The notes beneath the pieces are model-generated. The model ran no database searches, was not told the DNA's origin, and saw only the letters and a list, made by a program, of their open reading frames with translations. A stretch of 64,000 nt of DNA, from NCBI GenBank assembly GCA_035556555.1, contig DATMES010000024.1, forward strand, positions 62,001 through 126,000, written 5' to 3'. How positions within the stretch are numbered: the stretch's first letter is position 1; each line of letters begins with the position of its first letter. Positions 34,615 to 42,431 of the stretch are shown here, piece after piece. Source of the DNA: Frankiaceae bacterium (GTDB taxonomy: Bacteria; Actinomycetota; Actinomycetes; BP-191). Position numbers and translations under genes: made by a program.

Positions 34615-34766
34615 GTGTGTAGACCCGGGCTCCTGCCCCGCATTCCACGACGGTTGTCAGTGGAGCCATGTGTGCGAGTCCCCGGGCGTTCCGGCTCGCC
34701 CGGCGTACCGGGCCTACGGTTGCGGGTCAGCGCCGGACTTGGACCGGCTTTCCCCGCGGACGTCGC
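34615..34766 (-). ncRNA. Cobalamin riboswitch
   Basis: On the minus strand the aptamer core reads GGGGAAAGCCGGTCCAAGTC, then CGCTGACCCGCAACCGT, later GGCTCCACTGAC and finally a B12-box-like GGCAGGAGCCCGGG. These appear in the order and spacing of known AdoCbl riboswitches. It is followed by a strong hairpin (34578-34606) and the GTG of the toroid gene at 34530. Cobalamin should repress the downstream corrinoid-capture/ECF operon. The outer P1 boundaries are approximate. The 376-bp gap 34531-34906 is otherwise the upstream region of the divergent gene at 34907. Confidence 0.9.
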
Positions 34767-34906
34767 GATGTGGAGTTGTAGCGCGCAGCAGACCACGCGC
34801 TCGCGCGCCTCGTCAAAGGAGAGGTCGGGCGAACCCCCCTTGTTCCGCACGATCCGGACATGGACAGCGAGCGCCTTTGCTCCGCCCACCCCTACGAAGG
34901 ACCACC

Positions 34907-36298
34907 ATGTCCCGATCGCTCCGGTACGGCGCGCTGGCCGCTGTGCTCGTCCTGTCCACGGTCGTACCGGCTCCGACGAGCGCCACGGCGGCGCCCTTCG
35001 CGCTGTCGTTCCGGGTCGTCACCGAGGACGGGTCGGCGGTCGCCAGACCGATCACGATGGTGTCGGTCTTCGGCCGGACCTACACGTCGCCGCGTGTCAG
35101 CACGGGGAACCGGCTGGGTGAGGTCAGCGTGCCGCTCCCCGCGGACGACCCGGTCGTGATCGAACGGCTTGCCGCAGGGGAGCCGGTGAACTTGATGATC
35201 CGGGTGTTCGACAAGAAGCCGGGCAGCTCCGGGATCAACGCGGCGTACATCGGCGCGGCTGTCGCCAGGGACGCGCACGGTGCGTTGACCGACGTCTCCG
35301 GGATCAGTGGCATGACGTTCACGCTCCGCCCCGGCCGTACCGCCTTCGTCAAGGTCGCGGAGGCCGATGTCGCCCGGATCCTGAACCAGGCCGACTCGAT
35401 CGAGGACGACCCGGACTGCCCTCACTTCGGTCCCGGAACTCCGGTGCCGTGCCATCTCGTCGACTATCCGGAATGGTCTCGGAACACCCGTATCCCCATC
35501 GCCGAGAACCACGGAGCCGGCGCGGACGTCACGGCGACGCTGCGGTACCGCAGCACGCACGTCACCAAGTCGAACTTCGCGATCGAGGTCGGCGCGGGCG
35601 GGTTCATGGACGCTGACGGAAGCGTGGGGTTCGAACGCGAGAACACGGTCACGCTCGGCTTCTCACCGCGTGGCGGCGGGGTCAACCGCCGCGCGTACCT
35701 CGTCACGGAGATGGTTCGTACGCGCAGCGGGGCCTGCTTCCAGCAGTTTCCGAGCAGCGAGTGGGACTGCCAGCTGGAGACCACGTACCGGCCGGGTACG
35801 GCTCACGGGACCGTCTCCGAGGACTGGCCGATCGGTCACGACAATCTCAACCGCGTCCGCGACTGCTGGACGGACCTCGACGGCCACATGGGACATGCGA
35901 AGGGTGAGACGAGGCAGCTGCACTACTCGCTCACCTTGGGGCCGACTGAGAACTGGGCCGCCGGCAGTGAGAAGGTCCTCTACGCCAACACGACGGTGAC
36001 CTCCCAGACGAACTCGACCAAGGGCCACGTGCGAGCGTGGAACGTCACCGACTTCAACTACCAGTACCACTATGTCTACGTGCCCGACGGTATGCTCGAC
36101 TACGACTCGACCCAGACCGGCGGTGGAGCGGCAAGGTGCACCGAGAACGCGGCGCCGGAGATCCGTACGCACGCGTCGGACGTCAACCTGCACGACATCG
36201 AAGAGGCCATCGGAGTGAGTGGAACCACCCGGCCACCGCCCGACGAAGGCTATCCCGGTCGCACGGTGTGCGGACGTATGCCGGACAAGTGTGACTGA
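34907..36298 (+). CDS. Secreted protein of unknown function
   Basis: A 463-residue exported protein that I do not recognise. Signal peptide LRYGALAAVLVLSTVVPAP with cleavage near ATAAP. It looks beta-rich: FALSFRVVTEDGSAVARPIT (possible carboxypeptidase-like beta-sandwich start), GGFMDADGSVGFERENTVTL, and several cysteines near the middle and end (for example FQQFPSSEWDCQLE). No catalytic motif is visible. ATG 34907 has GAAGG upstream. Codon third positions look less GC-biased than in backbone genes. Its stop overlaps the next gene by 8 nt. It resembles in style the genes at 62553-63915. Confidence 0.75.
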   Translation: MSRSLRYGALAAVLVLSTVVPAPTSATAAPFALSFRVVTEDGSAVARPITMVSVFGRTYTSPRVSTGNRLGEVSVPLPADDPVVIERLAAGEPVNLMIRVFDKKPGSSGINAAYIGAAVARDAHGALTDVSGISGMTFTLRPGRTAFVKVAEADVARILNQADSIEDDPDCPHFGPGTPVPCHLVDYPEWSRNTRIPIAENHGAGADVTATLRYRSTHVTKSNFAIEVGAGGFMDADGSVGFERENTVTLGFSPRGGGVNRRAYLVTEMVRTRSGACFQQFPSSEWDCQLETTYRPGTAHGTVSEDWPIGHDNLNRVRDCWTDLDGHMGHAKGETRQLHYSLTLGPTENWAAGSEKVLYANTTVTSQTNSTKGHVRAWNVTDFNYQYHYVYVPDGMLDYDSTQTGGGAARCTENAAPEIRTHASDVNLHDIEEAIGVSGTTRPPPDEGYPGRTVCGRMPDKCD

Positions 36299-36995
36299 CC
36301 AGGCACCACTGACCGAAGGACCCGTCAGGGCCGGACCCGGGTCGCGGACGGCTCGGACGTGGGTCGCGTTCGCGGTGGCCCTGACTCTGCTCGTCGGTGT
36401 CGTAGCGGTCCTGGTCGTGCGCGCGCGGACATCGCGGGACGGGCCATCGCCGTTCCGCGCGGGGTCGGAGCCAGGACTGGCGGGTTTCGACGCGGAGGTC
36501 GGAGTCGTCGGCATCGTCGGCCTGTCACGCATCGAGGCCACCGCGCCGTTCACGCTCGTCGCCGTACGGCCCGAGAAGCAGGATCGTGAGCTCGACGTCC
36601 TCGCCGTACGCGCCATCTTCCACGGGCGTGGCATCAGCCCGAGTGGCCATCGCATGTACAGCGGCTATCCGCTCGTCACGTGCTGGCGCACGTGGCCGGT
36701 CGCGGGCTTCGGGCCCAGCTACCCGGTCGAGGGGCTGCATTTCGCTGCCGGTGACGTCGCGCAGCTTGTGTTCTACGTCCGCTCCGATCGGGCGGGCGCG
36801 CGTTGGATGGAGGGGTACGAGATCGAGTACCGCGACGCGGGGGGCCGCGTCCGGAAGGAGAGCGGCGAGACGTTCCGTTTCGAGATGCACCTGCAGCGTC
36901 CGGGGGAGCAACCGGTTCCGGATCACGAGATCGCGCCGTGTCACCCCGACCGACCGAACGGCTGGGTACGAGTCGTCGACGGCTTCCCGCGGTGA
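36291..36995 (+). CDS. Single-pass membrane protein of unknown function
   Basis: A 234-residue protein starting at GTG 36291, inside the end of the preceding gene (8-nt overlap), so translationally coupled to it. One membrane helix at about residues 25-45 (TWVAFAVALTLLVGVVAVLV), then an extracytoplasmic beta-rich domain with IEATAPFTLVAVRPEKQ, GYPLVTCWRTWPVAGFGPSY and GYEIEYRDAGGRVRKESGE. Two cysteines could pair. No family recognised. It probably forms a surface pair with the secreted protein encoded upstream. Confidence 0.7.
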   Translation: MTDQAPLTEGPVRAGPGSRTARTWVAFAVALTLLVGVVAVLVVRARTSRDGPSPFRAGSEPGLAGFDAEVGVVGIVGLSRIEATAPFTLVAVRPEKQDRELDVLAVRAIFHGRGISPSGHRMYSGYPLVTCWRTWPVAGFGPSYPVEGLHFAAGDVAQLVFYVRSDRAGARWMEGYEIEYRDAGGRVRKESGETFRFEMHLQRPGEQPVPDHEIAPCHPDRPNGWVRVVDGFPR

Positions 36996-37122
36996 CGCGG
37001 GACGTACCCGGTCACACACTCGGCGGACGGGCAGGTGAGGTGCACCAGGGGTGGTCGTACGGCCGCGGTGTTCGTCGCCGCCCAGGCCGCGTCGCAGGGG
37101 CTTCCCCGCTAGCCTCGTCCGC

Positions 37123-37299
37123 ATGTGGCGATGGACGTACGACACCGGCGGCGCGAGCGCGGAGTTCCCCTCGCAGGCGGACGCCGAGGGCTGGCTCGGC
37201 GAGGCCTGGCGTGAGCTGCTCGACGCGGGCACGACGGCGGTGACGCTGATGGAGGGCGACCGCGAGGTCTACGGCCCGATGTCCCTCGAGCCCGCTTAG
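37123..37299 (+). CDS. Small conserved-looking hypothetical protein
   Basis: A 58-residue protein: MWRWTYDTGGASAEFPSQAD followed by AEGWLGEAWRELLDAG and a short strand (TAVTLMEGDREVYGPMSLEP). It looks like a compact alpha/beta domain. TAGCCT at 37110-37115 lies 7 nt before the ATG, which supports a leaderless start and makes the ORF credible despite its size. A family C repeat begins 3 bp after the stop codon. The function is unknown. Confidence 0.65.
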   Translation: MWRWTYDTGGASAEFPSQADAEGWLGEAWRELLDAGTTAVTLMEGDREVYGPMSLEPA

Positions 37300-37302
37300 C
37301 GC

Positions 37303-37356
37303 GCTCGTTCCGTGGAGCCCGCGCGCCGGTCTCACGCGTCGTGATCTTCACGGAAC
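37303..37356 (+). repeat. Interspersed repeat, family C, copy 1
   Basis: Core GCCGGTCTCACGCGT then GTGATCTTCACGGAACG. It matches 48203-48258 (same strand) and 59042-59074 (opposite strand). The ends CGTTCCGTG and CACGGAACG are complementary, so it can form a hairpin. It follows the 37123-37299 gene immediately and may also terminate it. Confidence 0.7.
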
Positions 37357-37487
37357 GGCCGGCGGCGGGCGCCGAGCACGGGGGCTAGACCGTCCCGGCT
37401 AGCCCGGACCACCCGCGGGGACTATGGCGGGGCGGCCGGTCGGTTACGTTGAGTGAAGCCTCCCGTACGTTTCGTCGGAAGGCCCGC

Positions 37488-38834
37488 ATGTCCGAGAGCT
37501 TCGTCCGCCGCAACCTCACCACGATCCTCGTGGCCATGACCACGGCGGCGGTGACCGGAGGCGGCACCGCCGTCGCCGCGACCGTCGTCGACTTCGCCCG
37601 CAACGCCGACAAGGTCGACAACATCCACGCCGCGCCCGCGACGACCACCGCGTCCAAGGCGGGGAAGCTCATCGCGACCGGCTCCGACGGCAAGCTGCCG
37701 CCGGGCATCATCCCCACGCCGACGAACGCCGACCGCGTCGACGGCCTGCACGCCGTCGGCGCCAGCTCGACGGCGTCGAAGGCCGGGAAGCTCATTGGCA
37801 CCAACAGCGCCGGCCAGTTCCCCACGAGCGTCATCCCGAAGGACGCGACGCCGTTCGCGCAGTACGTCGTCGTGCGCAGTGACGCGGGCAGCGCCGCCGC
37901 CAACGCGAGCCGCCTCCAGTCGAAGATCAACGCCCTCACCGCCACGGCCGACAAGCGCTACGTCGTGCTCGTCGAGCCCGGCGCGTACGCGTTCGGCACG
38001 AGCAGGCTCACGATGAAGCCGTTCGTCGACGTCGTCGGCGCGGGCCCCGACCGTACGGTCCTCACTGGCGGTGGCGGGGCGTCGGCCGACGCCGCGACCG
38101 TGCAGCTGGCGAAGGACTCCGCGCTGCGCCAGCTGACCGTGAAGACGTACGCCACCAGCGCGACCGCGGCGCCGTACGTCGGCGGCCTCGCCTTCAACGA
38201 CGCGTCCGGCGCGGCGGAGGTGTCCGACGTGAAGGTCGACGTGGCGTACAACATGCCGCAGTCGTCGGGCAGCGGCAGGGCGTACGGCGTCCGCCACACC
38301 GGCGCGAACCTGACCCTGCGCGACGTCGACATCAGCGTCGCCAACGGCGGCGTGACCAACCACGGCGTCTACAACACCGGCTTCCTCACGGCGGAGCGGA
38401 CGACCGCGATCGCCAACGGGGGCGCGCAGTACAACTACGGCGTCGAGACGTTCGGCGACGCCAGCATCTACATGACGTACAGCTCTGTGACGCTGACCGA
38501 CTCGAAGTTCGCCGCGTACAACGGCGGGGTCAACTGGGGCGTCAAGTCGTACAACGGCTTCGGCACGCTCGTCCGCACGCACCTCGTCGGCTCCATCGCG
38601 CTCGAGTCGCACTCGGGCGAGGACATCGCGGAGTGGTTCGAGATCGACGGCGGCGTGCTCGAGGGGTCGGCGTCGACCGTCGTCATGTACCCGGACAACA
38701 CCGCGAACGTCTGGCGCGGTACGCAGCTCCACGGCGGCCCCGTCAACGCGTACGGCGGCGCCACCGGCACGGTCACGTGCAGGGGCGTCTTCGACGAGGC
38801 GAGGACGTTCTACTCGGGCAGCTGCCCGTCGTAA
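37488..38834 (+). CDS. Secreted right-handed beta-helix protein
   Basis: A 448-residue exported protein. N-terminal signal/anchor (RRNLTTILVAMTTAAVTGGG) is followed by two imperfect 50-residue repeats (NADKVDNIHA...SKAGKLIATG and NADRVDGLHA...SKAGKLIGTN), like the stalk repeats of phage-tail or surface fibres. The C-terminal two-thirds is a parallel beta-helix of pectate-lyase type (YVVLVEPGAYAFG, MKPFVDVVGAGPDRTVL, then many short Gly/Asn-rich strands). No lyase catalytic residues are evident, so adhesion or binding is as likely as catalysis. ATG 37488 has GGAAGG upstream. Convergent to the DUF3043 gene with 7 bp between. Confidence 0.85.
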   Translation: MSESFVRRNLTTILVAMTTAAVTGGGTAVAATVVDFARNADKVDNIHAAPATTTASKAGKLIATGSDGKLPPGIIPTPTNADRVDGLHAVGASSTASKAGKLIGTNSAGQFPTSVIPKDATPFAQYVVVRSDAGSAAANASRLQSKINALTATADKRYVVLVEPGAYAFGTSRLTMKPFVDVVGAGPDRTVLTGGGGASADAATVQLAKDSALRQLTVKTYATSATAAPYVGGLAFNDASGAAEVSDVKVDVAYNMPQSSGSGRAYGVRHTGANLTLRDVDISVANGGVTNHGVYNTGFLTAERTTAIANGGAQYNYGVETFGDASIYMTYSSVTLTDSKFAAYNGGVNWGVKSYNGFGTLVRTHLVGSIALESHSGEDIAEWFEIDGGVLEGSASTVVMYPDNTANVWRGTQLHGGPVNAYGGATGTVTCRGVFDEARTFYSGSCPS

Positions 38835-38841
38835 GAGGCCG

Positions 38842-39387
38842 CTAGACCTCGGCCCCGCGCTCGACGCGGGGCCGAGGGAGGCGCTGGCGGCGGAACTGCG
38901 TGTTACGCGCGATGCCGTACCAGGTCAGCGACTTGCGCTTGGCCTCGGTGCCGTTCGGGAAGTGCTTGTCGAGCGCGCGGCCGACGGCCTTCGCGGCGAG
39001 CACCGAGTCGAGGACCAGCACGACGACGACGAGCGGGAACACCAGCGACCCCGCCATCTGCAACGCCTTCACCGGGGTCAGCGTCAGCCCCATGCCGACG
39101 AGCCAGCCGGAGATCGCGATCCAGCCGAGCGAGCGCCGCGCGTCGACCGCGTCGCGGACCACGGCGCGTTCGGGGCCGGCGGCGATCGGCGGGTAGTACT
39201 TCTCCTCGCCGCTGCGCATGGCCTCGCGCATGGTGCGGCGCAGCTCCGCGCGCTCGGCGCGGCTGCTCGCGGCGGCGGCCCTGCCCCTCGGCCCCTTCGG
39301 CGCGACCAGCGGCTTCTTGCGGGCCGCGACCTTCTCCGAGCGCTTCGGCGTCGGCCTGCCCTTGCCGCCCTGCTTGGTGTCAGTCAC
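38842..39387 (-). CDS. DUF3043 family membrane protein
   Basis: A 181-residue protein. The basic N-terminus (TPKRSEKVAARKKPLVAPKG) and RAERAELRRTMREAMRSGEE segment are typical of DUF3043. Two membrane helices follow (GWIAISGWLVGMGLTLTPV and LVFPLVVVVLVLDSVLAAKA), then the conserved RALDKHFPNGTEAKRKSLTW. The function is unknown. It corresponds to Rv2206 in position. GTG 39387 overlaps the nadA stop by 8 nt, so it is the second gene of a nadA operon. A terminator hairpin is embedded in its last codons. Confidence 0.88.
   Translation of the reverse strand: MTDTKQGGKGRPTPKRSEKVAARKKPLVAPKGPRGRAAAASSRAERAELRRTMREAMRSGEEKYYPPIAAGPERAVVRDAVDARRSLGWIAISGWLVGMGLTLTPVKALQMAGSLVFPLVVVVLVLDSVLAAKAVGRALDKHFPNGTEAKRKSLTWYGIARNTQFRRQRLPRPRVERGAEV
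38847..38877. terminator. Bidirectional terminator hairpin inside a coding end
   Basis: Perfect 13-bp stem CCTCGGCCCCGCG / CGCGGGGCCGAGG with a CTCGA loop. It lies just after the stop of the beta-helix gene and inside the last codons of the convergent DUF3043 gene, so it can serve both. Confidence 0.7.
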
Positions 39388-40567
39388 CCGTCGGCGCCGG
39401 TCCCGGGAGGGCGAGCATCCGGTCGAGCGCGACGCGCGCGTACCTGCGCGTCTCGGGGTCGACCACGATCTCGTTGACGACGTTGCCGTCGACCAGGCTC
39501 TCCAGCGCCCACACGAGGTGCGGGAGGTCGATGCGGTTCATGGTCGAGCAGAAGCAGACGGTCTTGTCGAGGTACGAGACCGGCTTGTCCGGGTGCTCGT
39601 GGGCGAGGCGGTTGACGAGGTTGAGCTCGGTGCCGATCGCGAACGCCGTCCCGCTCGGCGCCTCCCGCACGGTCTTGATGATGTACTCGGTCGACCCCAC
39701 CAGGTCGGCGGCCTGGACGACCTCGTACCGGCACTCGGGGTGCACCAGGACCGTGACGCCGGGTACGCGCTCGCGGACCTCGGCGACGTTCTCCGCGGTG
39801 AACCGCCCGTGCACCGAGCAGTGCCCCTGCCAGAGGATCACCTTGGCGGCGCGGAGCTGGTCGTCGGTGAGGCCGCCGTTCTCGCGGCGGGGGTTCCAGA
39901 GGGCGCAGTCCTCGAGCGTCAGGCCGAGCTCGCGGACGGCGGTGTTGCGGCCGAGGTGCTGGTCGGGGAGGAAGAGGATCTTCGAGCCCTGCTCGAACGC
40001 CCACTCCATCGCGCGCTTCGCGTTCGAGGACGTGCAGACCGCGCCGCCGTGGCGGCCGGTGAACGCCTTGATGTCGGCGGAGGAGTTCATGTACGTGAGC
40101 GGCACGACGTCGCCCGCGACACCCGCGTCGGTCAGCGCGTCCCAGCAGTCCTCGACCTGGTCGATCGCGGCCATGTCGGCCATCGAGCAGCCGGCGGCGA
40201 GGTCGGGGAGGACGACGCGCTGCCGCTCGCCGGTGAGGATGTCGGCGGACTCGGCCATGAAGTGCACGCCGCAGAACACGACGTACTCCGCATCGGGCCG
40301 CGCCGCCGCCTCCTGCGCCAGCTTGAACGAGTCCCCGGTCACGTCGGCGAACTGGATGACCTCGTCGCGCTGGTAGTGGTGCCCGAGCACGAACAGCCGG
40401 TCGCCGAGCTTGGCCTTCGCGACGCGCGCGCGCTCGACCAGGCCGGGGTCGCTGGCGGCGGGCAGGTCGCCGGGGCAGACGGTGCCGCGCTCGGAGTCGG
40501 CCTGGGCCTGGCGGCCGAGCAGCAGCAGTGCCACGGGCGTCGGCGTCGGCGCCGGAGCGGTCGTCAC
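39380..40567 (-). CDS. nadA: Quinolinate synthase
   Basis: Condenses iminoaspartate with dihydroxyacetone phosphate to quinolinate in NAD synthesis; needs a [4Fe-4S] cluster. The 395 residues show LFVLGHHYQRDEVIQFADVT, VFCGVHFMAESADIL, the LPDLAAGCSMADM block, YMNSSADIKAFTG, VHPECRYEVV and CFCSTMNRIDLPHL with the remaining cluster cysteines. GTG 40567 has GGGAG about 11 nt upstream. NadB and NadC are not in the window. Translationally coupled to the DUF3043 gene. Confidence 0.95.
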   Translation of the reverse strand: MTTAPAPTPTPVALLLLGRQAQADSERGTVCPGDLPAASDPGLVERARVAKAKLGDRLFVLGHHYQRDEVIQFADVTGDSFKLAQEAAARPDAEYVVFCGVHFMAESADILTGERQRVVLPDLAAGCSMADMAAIDQVEDCWDALTDAGVAGDVVPLTYMNSSADIKAFTGRHGGAVCTSSNAKRAMEWAFEQGSKILFLPDQHLGRNTAVRELGLTLEDCALWNPRRENGGLTDDQLRAAKVILWQGHCSVHGRFTAENVAEVRERVPGVTVLVHPECRYEVVQAADLVGSTEYIIKTVREAPSGTAFAIGTELNLVNRLAHEHPDKPVSYLDKTVCFCSTMNRIDLPHLVWALESLVDGNVVNEIVVDPETRRYARVALDRMLALPGPAPTGD

Positions 40568-40653
40568 GATCGTTGAGTCTCCCACGCTCCGTACAACGCG
40601 GCCGGGTGGTTGAGGCTTCCGCTTCGTGTGCGTGCGGGAGCAGACTGCGGCGC

Positions 40654-41766
40654 ATGCGGGTCCTCGTCGCGCCGAACGCGTTCGCCGGGACCCTCGGCGC
40701 CCGCGAGGCGGGCGAGGCGATCGCGGCGGGCTGGCGAGCGCGGCGCCCCTCCGACGTCGTGACCGTGGTGCCGGTGGCGGACGGCGGCCCGGGGACTCTC
40801 GACGCGCTGGCGTCGCTCGGCGAGCTGCGTACGGCGGCCGTGGAGGACGCGTTCTGCCGGCGGGTCGACGCGTCCTGGCTGCTGCTGCCCGACGGCACTG
40901 CCGTGATCGAGAGCGCGCTGGCCTGCGGGCGGCACCTCGGCGTCGATCCCTTGTGCGCGACGACCGCGGGGGTCGGCGAGCTGGTCTGCGCGGCGCTGGG
41001 GGAGGGCGTACGCCGCGTCGTCGTCGGCGTCGGCGGTACCGCCACGACCGACGGCGGGGCCGGGATGGCCGCGGCGCTCGGCGCGTGGCTGCTCGACGGG
41101 TCGGGGCACCCCGTGGCGCCCGGCGGCGCGTCCCTGGCGGGGCTCGACCGGGTGGACCTGTCGGACATGGACCCGCGTCTCCCGTCCGTCGAAGTCGTGG
41201 TGGCGGCCGACGTCGACAACGTGCTCTGCGGGCCCGACGGCGCGGCGCGGGGCTTCGCGGCGCAGAAGGGCGCGTCGGCGGCCGAGGTGGAGGCGCTGGA
41301 CGCGGCTTTGGCGCGGTACGCCGCCGTCGTCGAGCGCGACGTACCCGGGGCGGAGGGCGTCTCCGCGCGCCCGCACGCCGGGGCCGGCGGCGGGCTGGGG
41401 GCGGGGCTGATGGCGTTCGGCGGGGCGTCGGCGAGCCCCGGAGCGGCGTACGTCCTCGGTCTGCTCGGCCTGTCCAAGCGCGTGGCGCTGGCGGACGTGG
41501 TGGTGACGGGGGAGGGGACGTTCGACTGGCAGTCGCTGCGCGGGAAGGCGCCGGTGGCCGTGGCGAAGCTGGCGCAGGCGAACGGCGTGCCGTGCCTCGT
41601 GCTCGCCGGGCAGGTCGAGGTCGGGCGGCGCGAGGCGGGTGCGGCGGGGATCGACGCGACGTACGCCGTCGCCGACCTCGCCGGGTCGGTCGCGGAGGCG
41701 CTGGCCGCGCCCGCCGAGTGGCTGACCGAGCTGGGCGGACGGGTCGCGTCGGAGTGGTCGCGCTAG
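40654..41766 (+). CDS. Glycerate kinase
   Basis: Phosphorylates D-glycerate (type I bacterial glycerate kinase fold). The 370-residue protein has MRVLVAPNAFAGTLGAREAG, the VPVADGGPGT block (usually ADGGEGT), GVGGTATTDGGAGMAAALGA and GAGGGLGAGLMAF, then VVTGEGTFDWQSLRGKAP, all family signatures. ATG 40654 is divergent from nadA, 86 bp apart. Followed by a 56-bp palindrome and a family A repeat. Position matches Rv2205c. Confidence 0.92.
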   Translation: MRVLVAPNAFAGTLGAREAGEAIAAGWRARRPSDVVTVVPVADGGPGTLDALASLGELRTAAVEDAFCRRVDASWLLLPDGTAVIESALACGRHLGVDPLCATTAGVGELVCAALGEGVRRVVVGVGGTATTDGGAGMAAALGAWLLDGSGHPVAPGGASLAGLDRVDLSDMDPRLPSVEVVVAADVDNVLCGPDGAARGFAAQKGASAAEVEALDAALARYAAVVERDVPGAEGVSARPHAGAGGGLGAGLMAFGGASASPGAAYVLGLLGLSKRVALADVVVTGEGTFDWQSLRGKAPVAVAKLAQANGVPCLVLAGQVEVGRREAGAAGIDATYAVADLAGSVAEALAAPAEWLTELGGRVASEWSR

Positions 41767-41786
41767 CGGTCGTCCGGGTGGCTTTA

Positions 41787-41842
41787 CGTGATCTTGGCAA
41801 CGTTCGTGTCGCCCGAGCAGCACGAACGTTGCCAAGATCACG
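41787..41842. repeat. 56-bp palindromic repeat, family B, copy 3
   Basis: Perfect 22-bp stem (arms 41787-41808 and 41821-41842, starting CGTGATCTTGGCAACG) with a 12-nt loop. The other two copies have the same length and outer stem. It follows the glycerate kinase gene and precedes, by 32 bp, a family A repeat, the same pairing as at 24 kb. Confidence 0.85.
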
Positions 41843-41874
41843 AAAGAGTCGGGGCGGCCAGCTTTCGGGGTGCG

Positions 41875-41915
41875 TTCTGCGCTTTTTCCCCGTACGAGGC
41901 GCAACCGGGTTGCGC
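41875..41915 (+). repeat. Interspersed repeat, family A, copy 3
   Basis: Reads TCGGGGTGCGTTCTGCGC, CTTTTTCCCC, then CGCAACCGGG, ending in the palindrome GCAACCGGGTTGC. It matches 58951-59022 and the minus-strand copies at 1-72 and 24549-24600. Confidence 0.7.
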
Positions 41916-42016
41916 AGGTCACGGGGCCGGGCGGGCTGCTCTGTGGGACCATGGAATCCGGCGCCGCCTCCGATGGTTGGCACCGCACACACGCAGCCGT
42001 ACCGAACAGGAGCCCC

Positions 42017-42364
42017 ATGACCGAGACCCAGACCGCCCAGTCGAGCGTCGTCCTCACGGACACCGCCGCGGCCAAGGTCAAGTCCCTGCTCGAGCAGGAG
42101 GGCCGCGACGACCTCGCGCTGCGCATCGCCGTGCAGCCCGGCGGCTGCTCGGGCCTGCGCTACCAGCTCTTCTTCGACGACCGCACGCTCGACGGCGACT
42201 CGTTCCACGACTTCGGCGGCGTCAAGGTCGTCGTGGACCGGATGAGCACGCCGTACCTCGGCGGCGCCAGCATCGACTTCGTCGACACGATCGAGAAGCA
42301 GGGCTTCACGATCGACAACCCCAACGCCAAGGGCTCCTGCGCCTGCGGCGAGTCGTTCCACTAG
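42017..42364 (+). CDS. HesB/IscA/ErpA-family iron-sulfur assembly protein
   Basis: A 115-residue A-type carrier that delivers Fe-S clusters to target proteins. The three cluster cysteines are present: one in QPGGCSGLRYQ and two in the C-terminal GSCACGESF. ALRIAV, FFDD and YLGGASIDFVD are typical. ATG 42017 has AGGAGC upstream. Its likely clients nearby include LipA and NadA. A strong terminator follows at 42377-42417. Equivalent to Rv2204c. Confidence 0.95.
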   Translation: MTETQTAQSSVVLTDTAAAKVKSLLEQEGRDDLALRIAVQPGGCSGLRYQLFFDDRTLDGDSFHDFGGVKVVVDRMSTPYLGGASIDFVDTIEKQGFTIDNPNAKGSCACGESFH

Positions 42365-42376
42365 ACGTCGTACGTC

Positions 42377-42417
42377 CGAAGGGGCGGCACCCGCGTACGC
42401 GCGGGGCCGCCCCTTCG
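42377..42417. terminator. Strong bidirectional terminator hairpin
   Basis: Perfect 12-bp stem CGAAGGGGCGGC / GCCGCCCCTTCG, with further pairing CCCGCG/CGCGGG inside. It lies between the convergent HesB gene (ends 42364) and the membrane protein gene (ends 42432). Confidence 0.85.
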
Positions 42418-42431
42418 TCGTTCCCCCGGAG

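Noticed and set aside
37449-37487. Earlier start for the beta-helix protein
   Set aside because: ATG 37488 has a GGAAGG site and begins the export signal; the upstream frame adds only a basic stretch.
39380-42361. 993-codon minus-strand frame extending upstream of nadA
   Set aside because: Only the last 395 codons are nadA; the rest is antisense to glycerate kinase and HesB.
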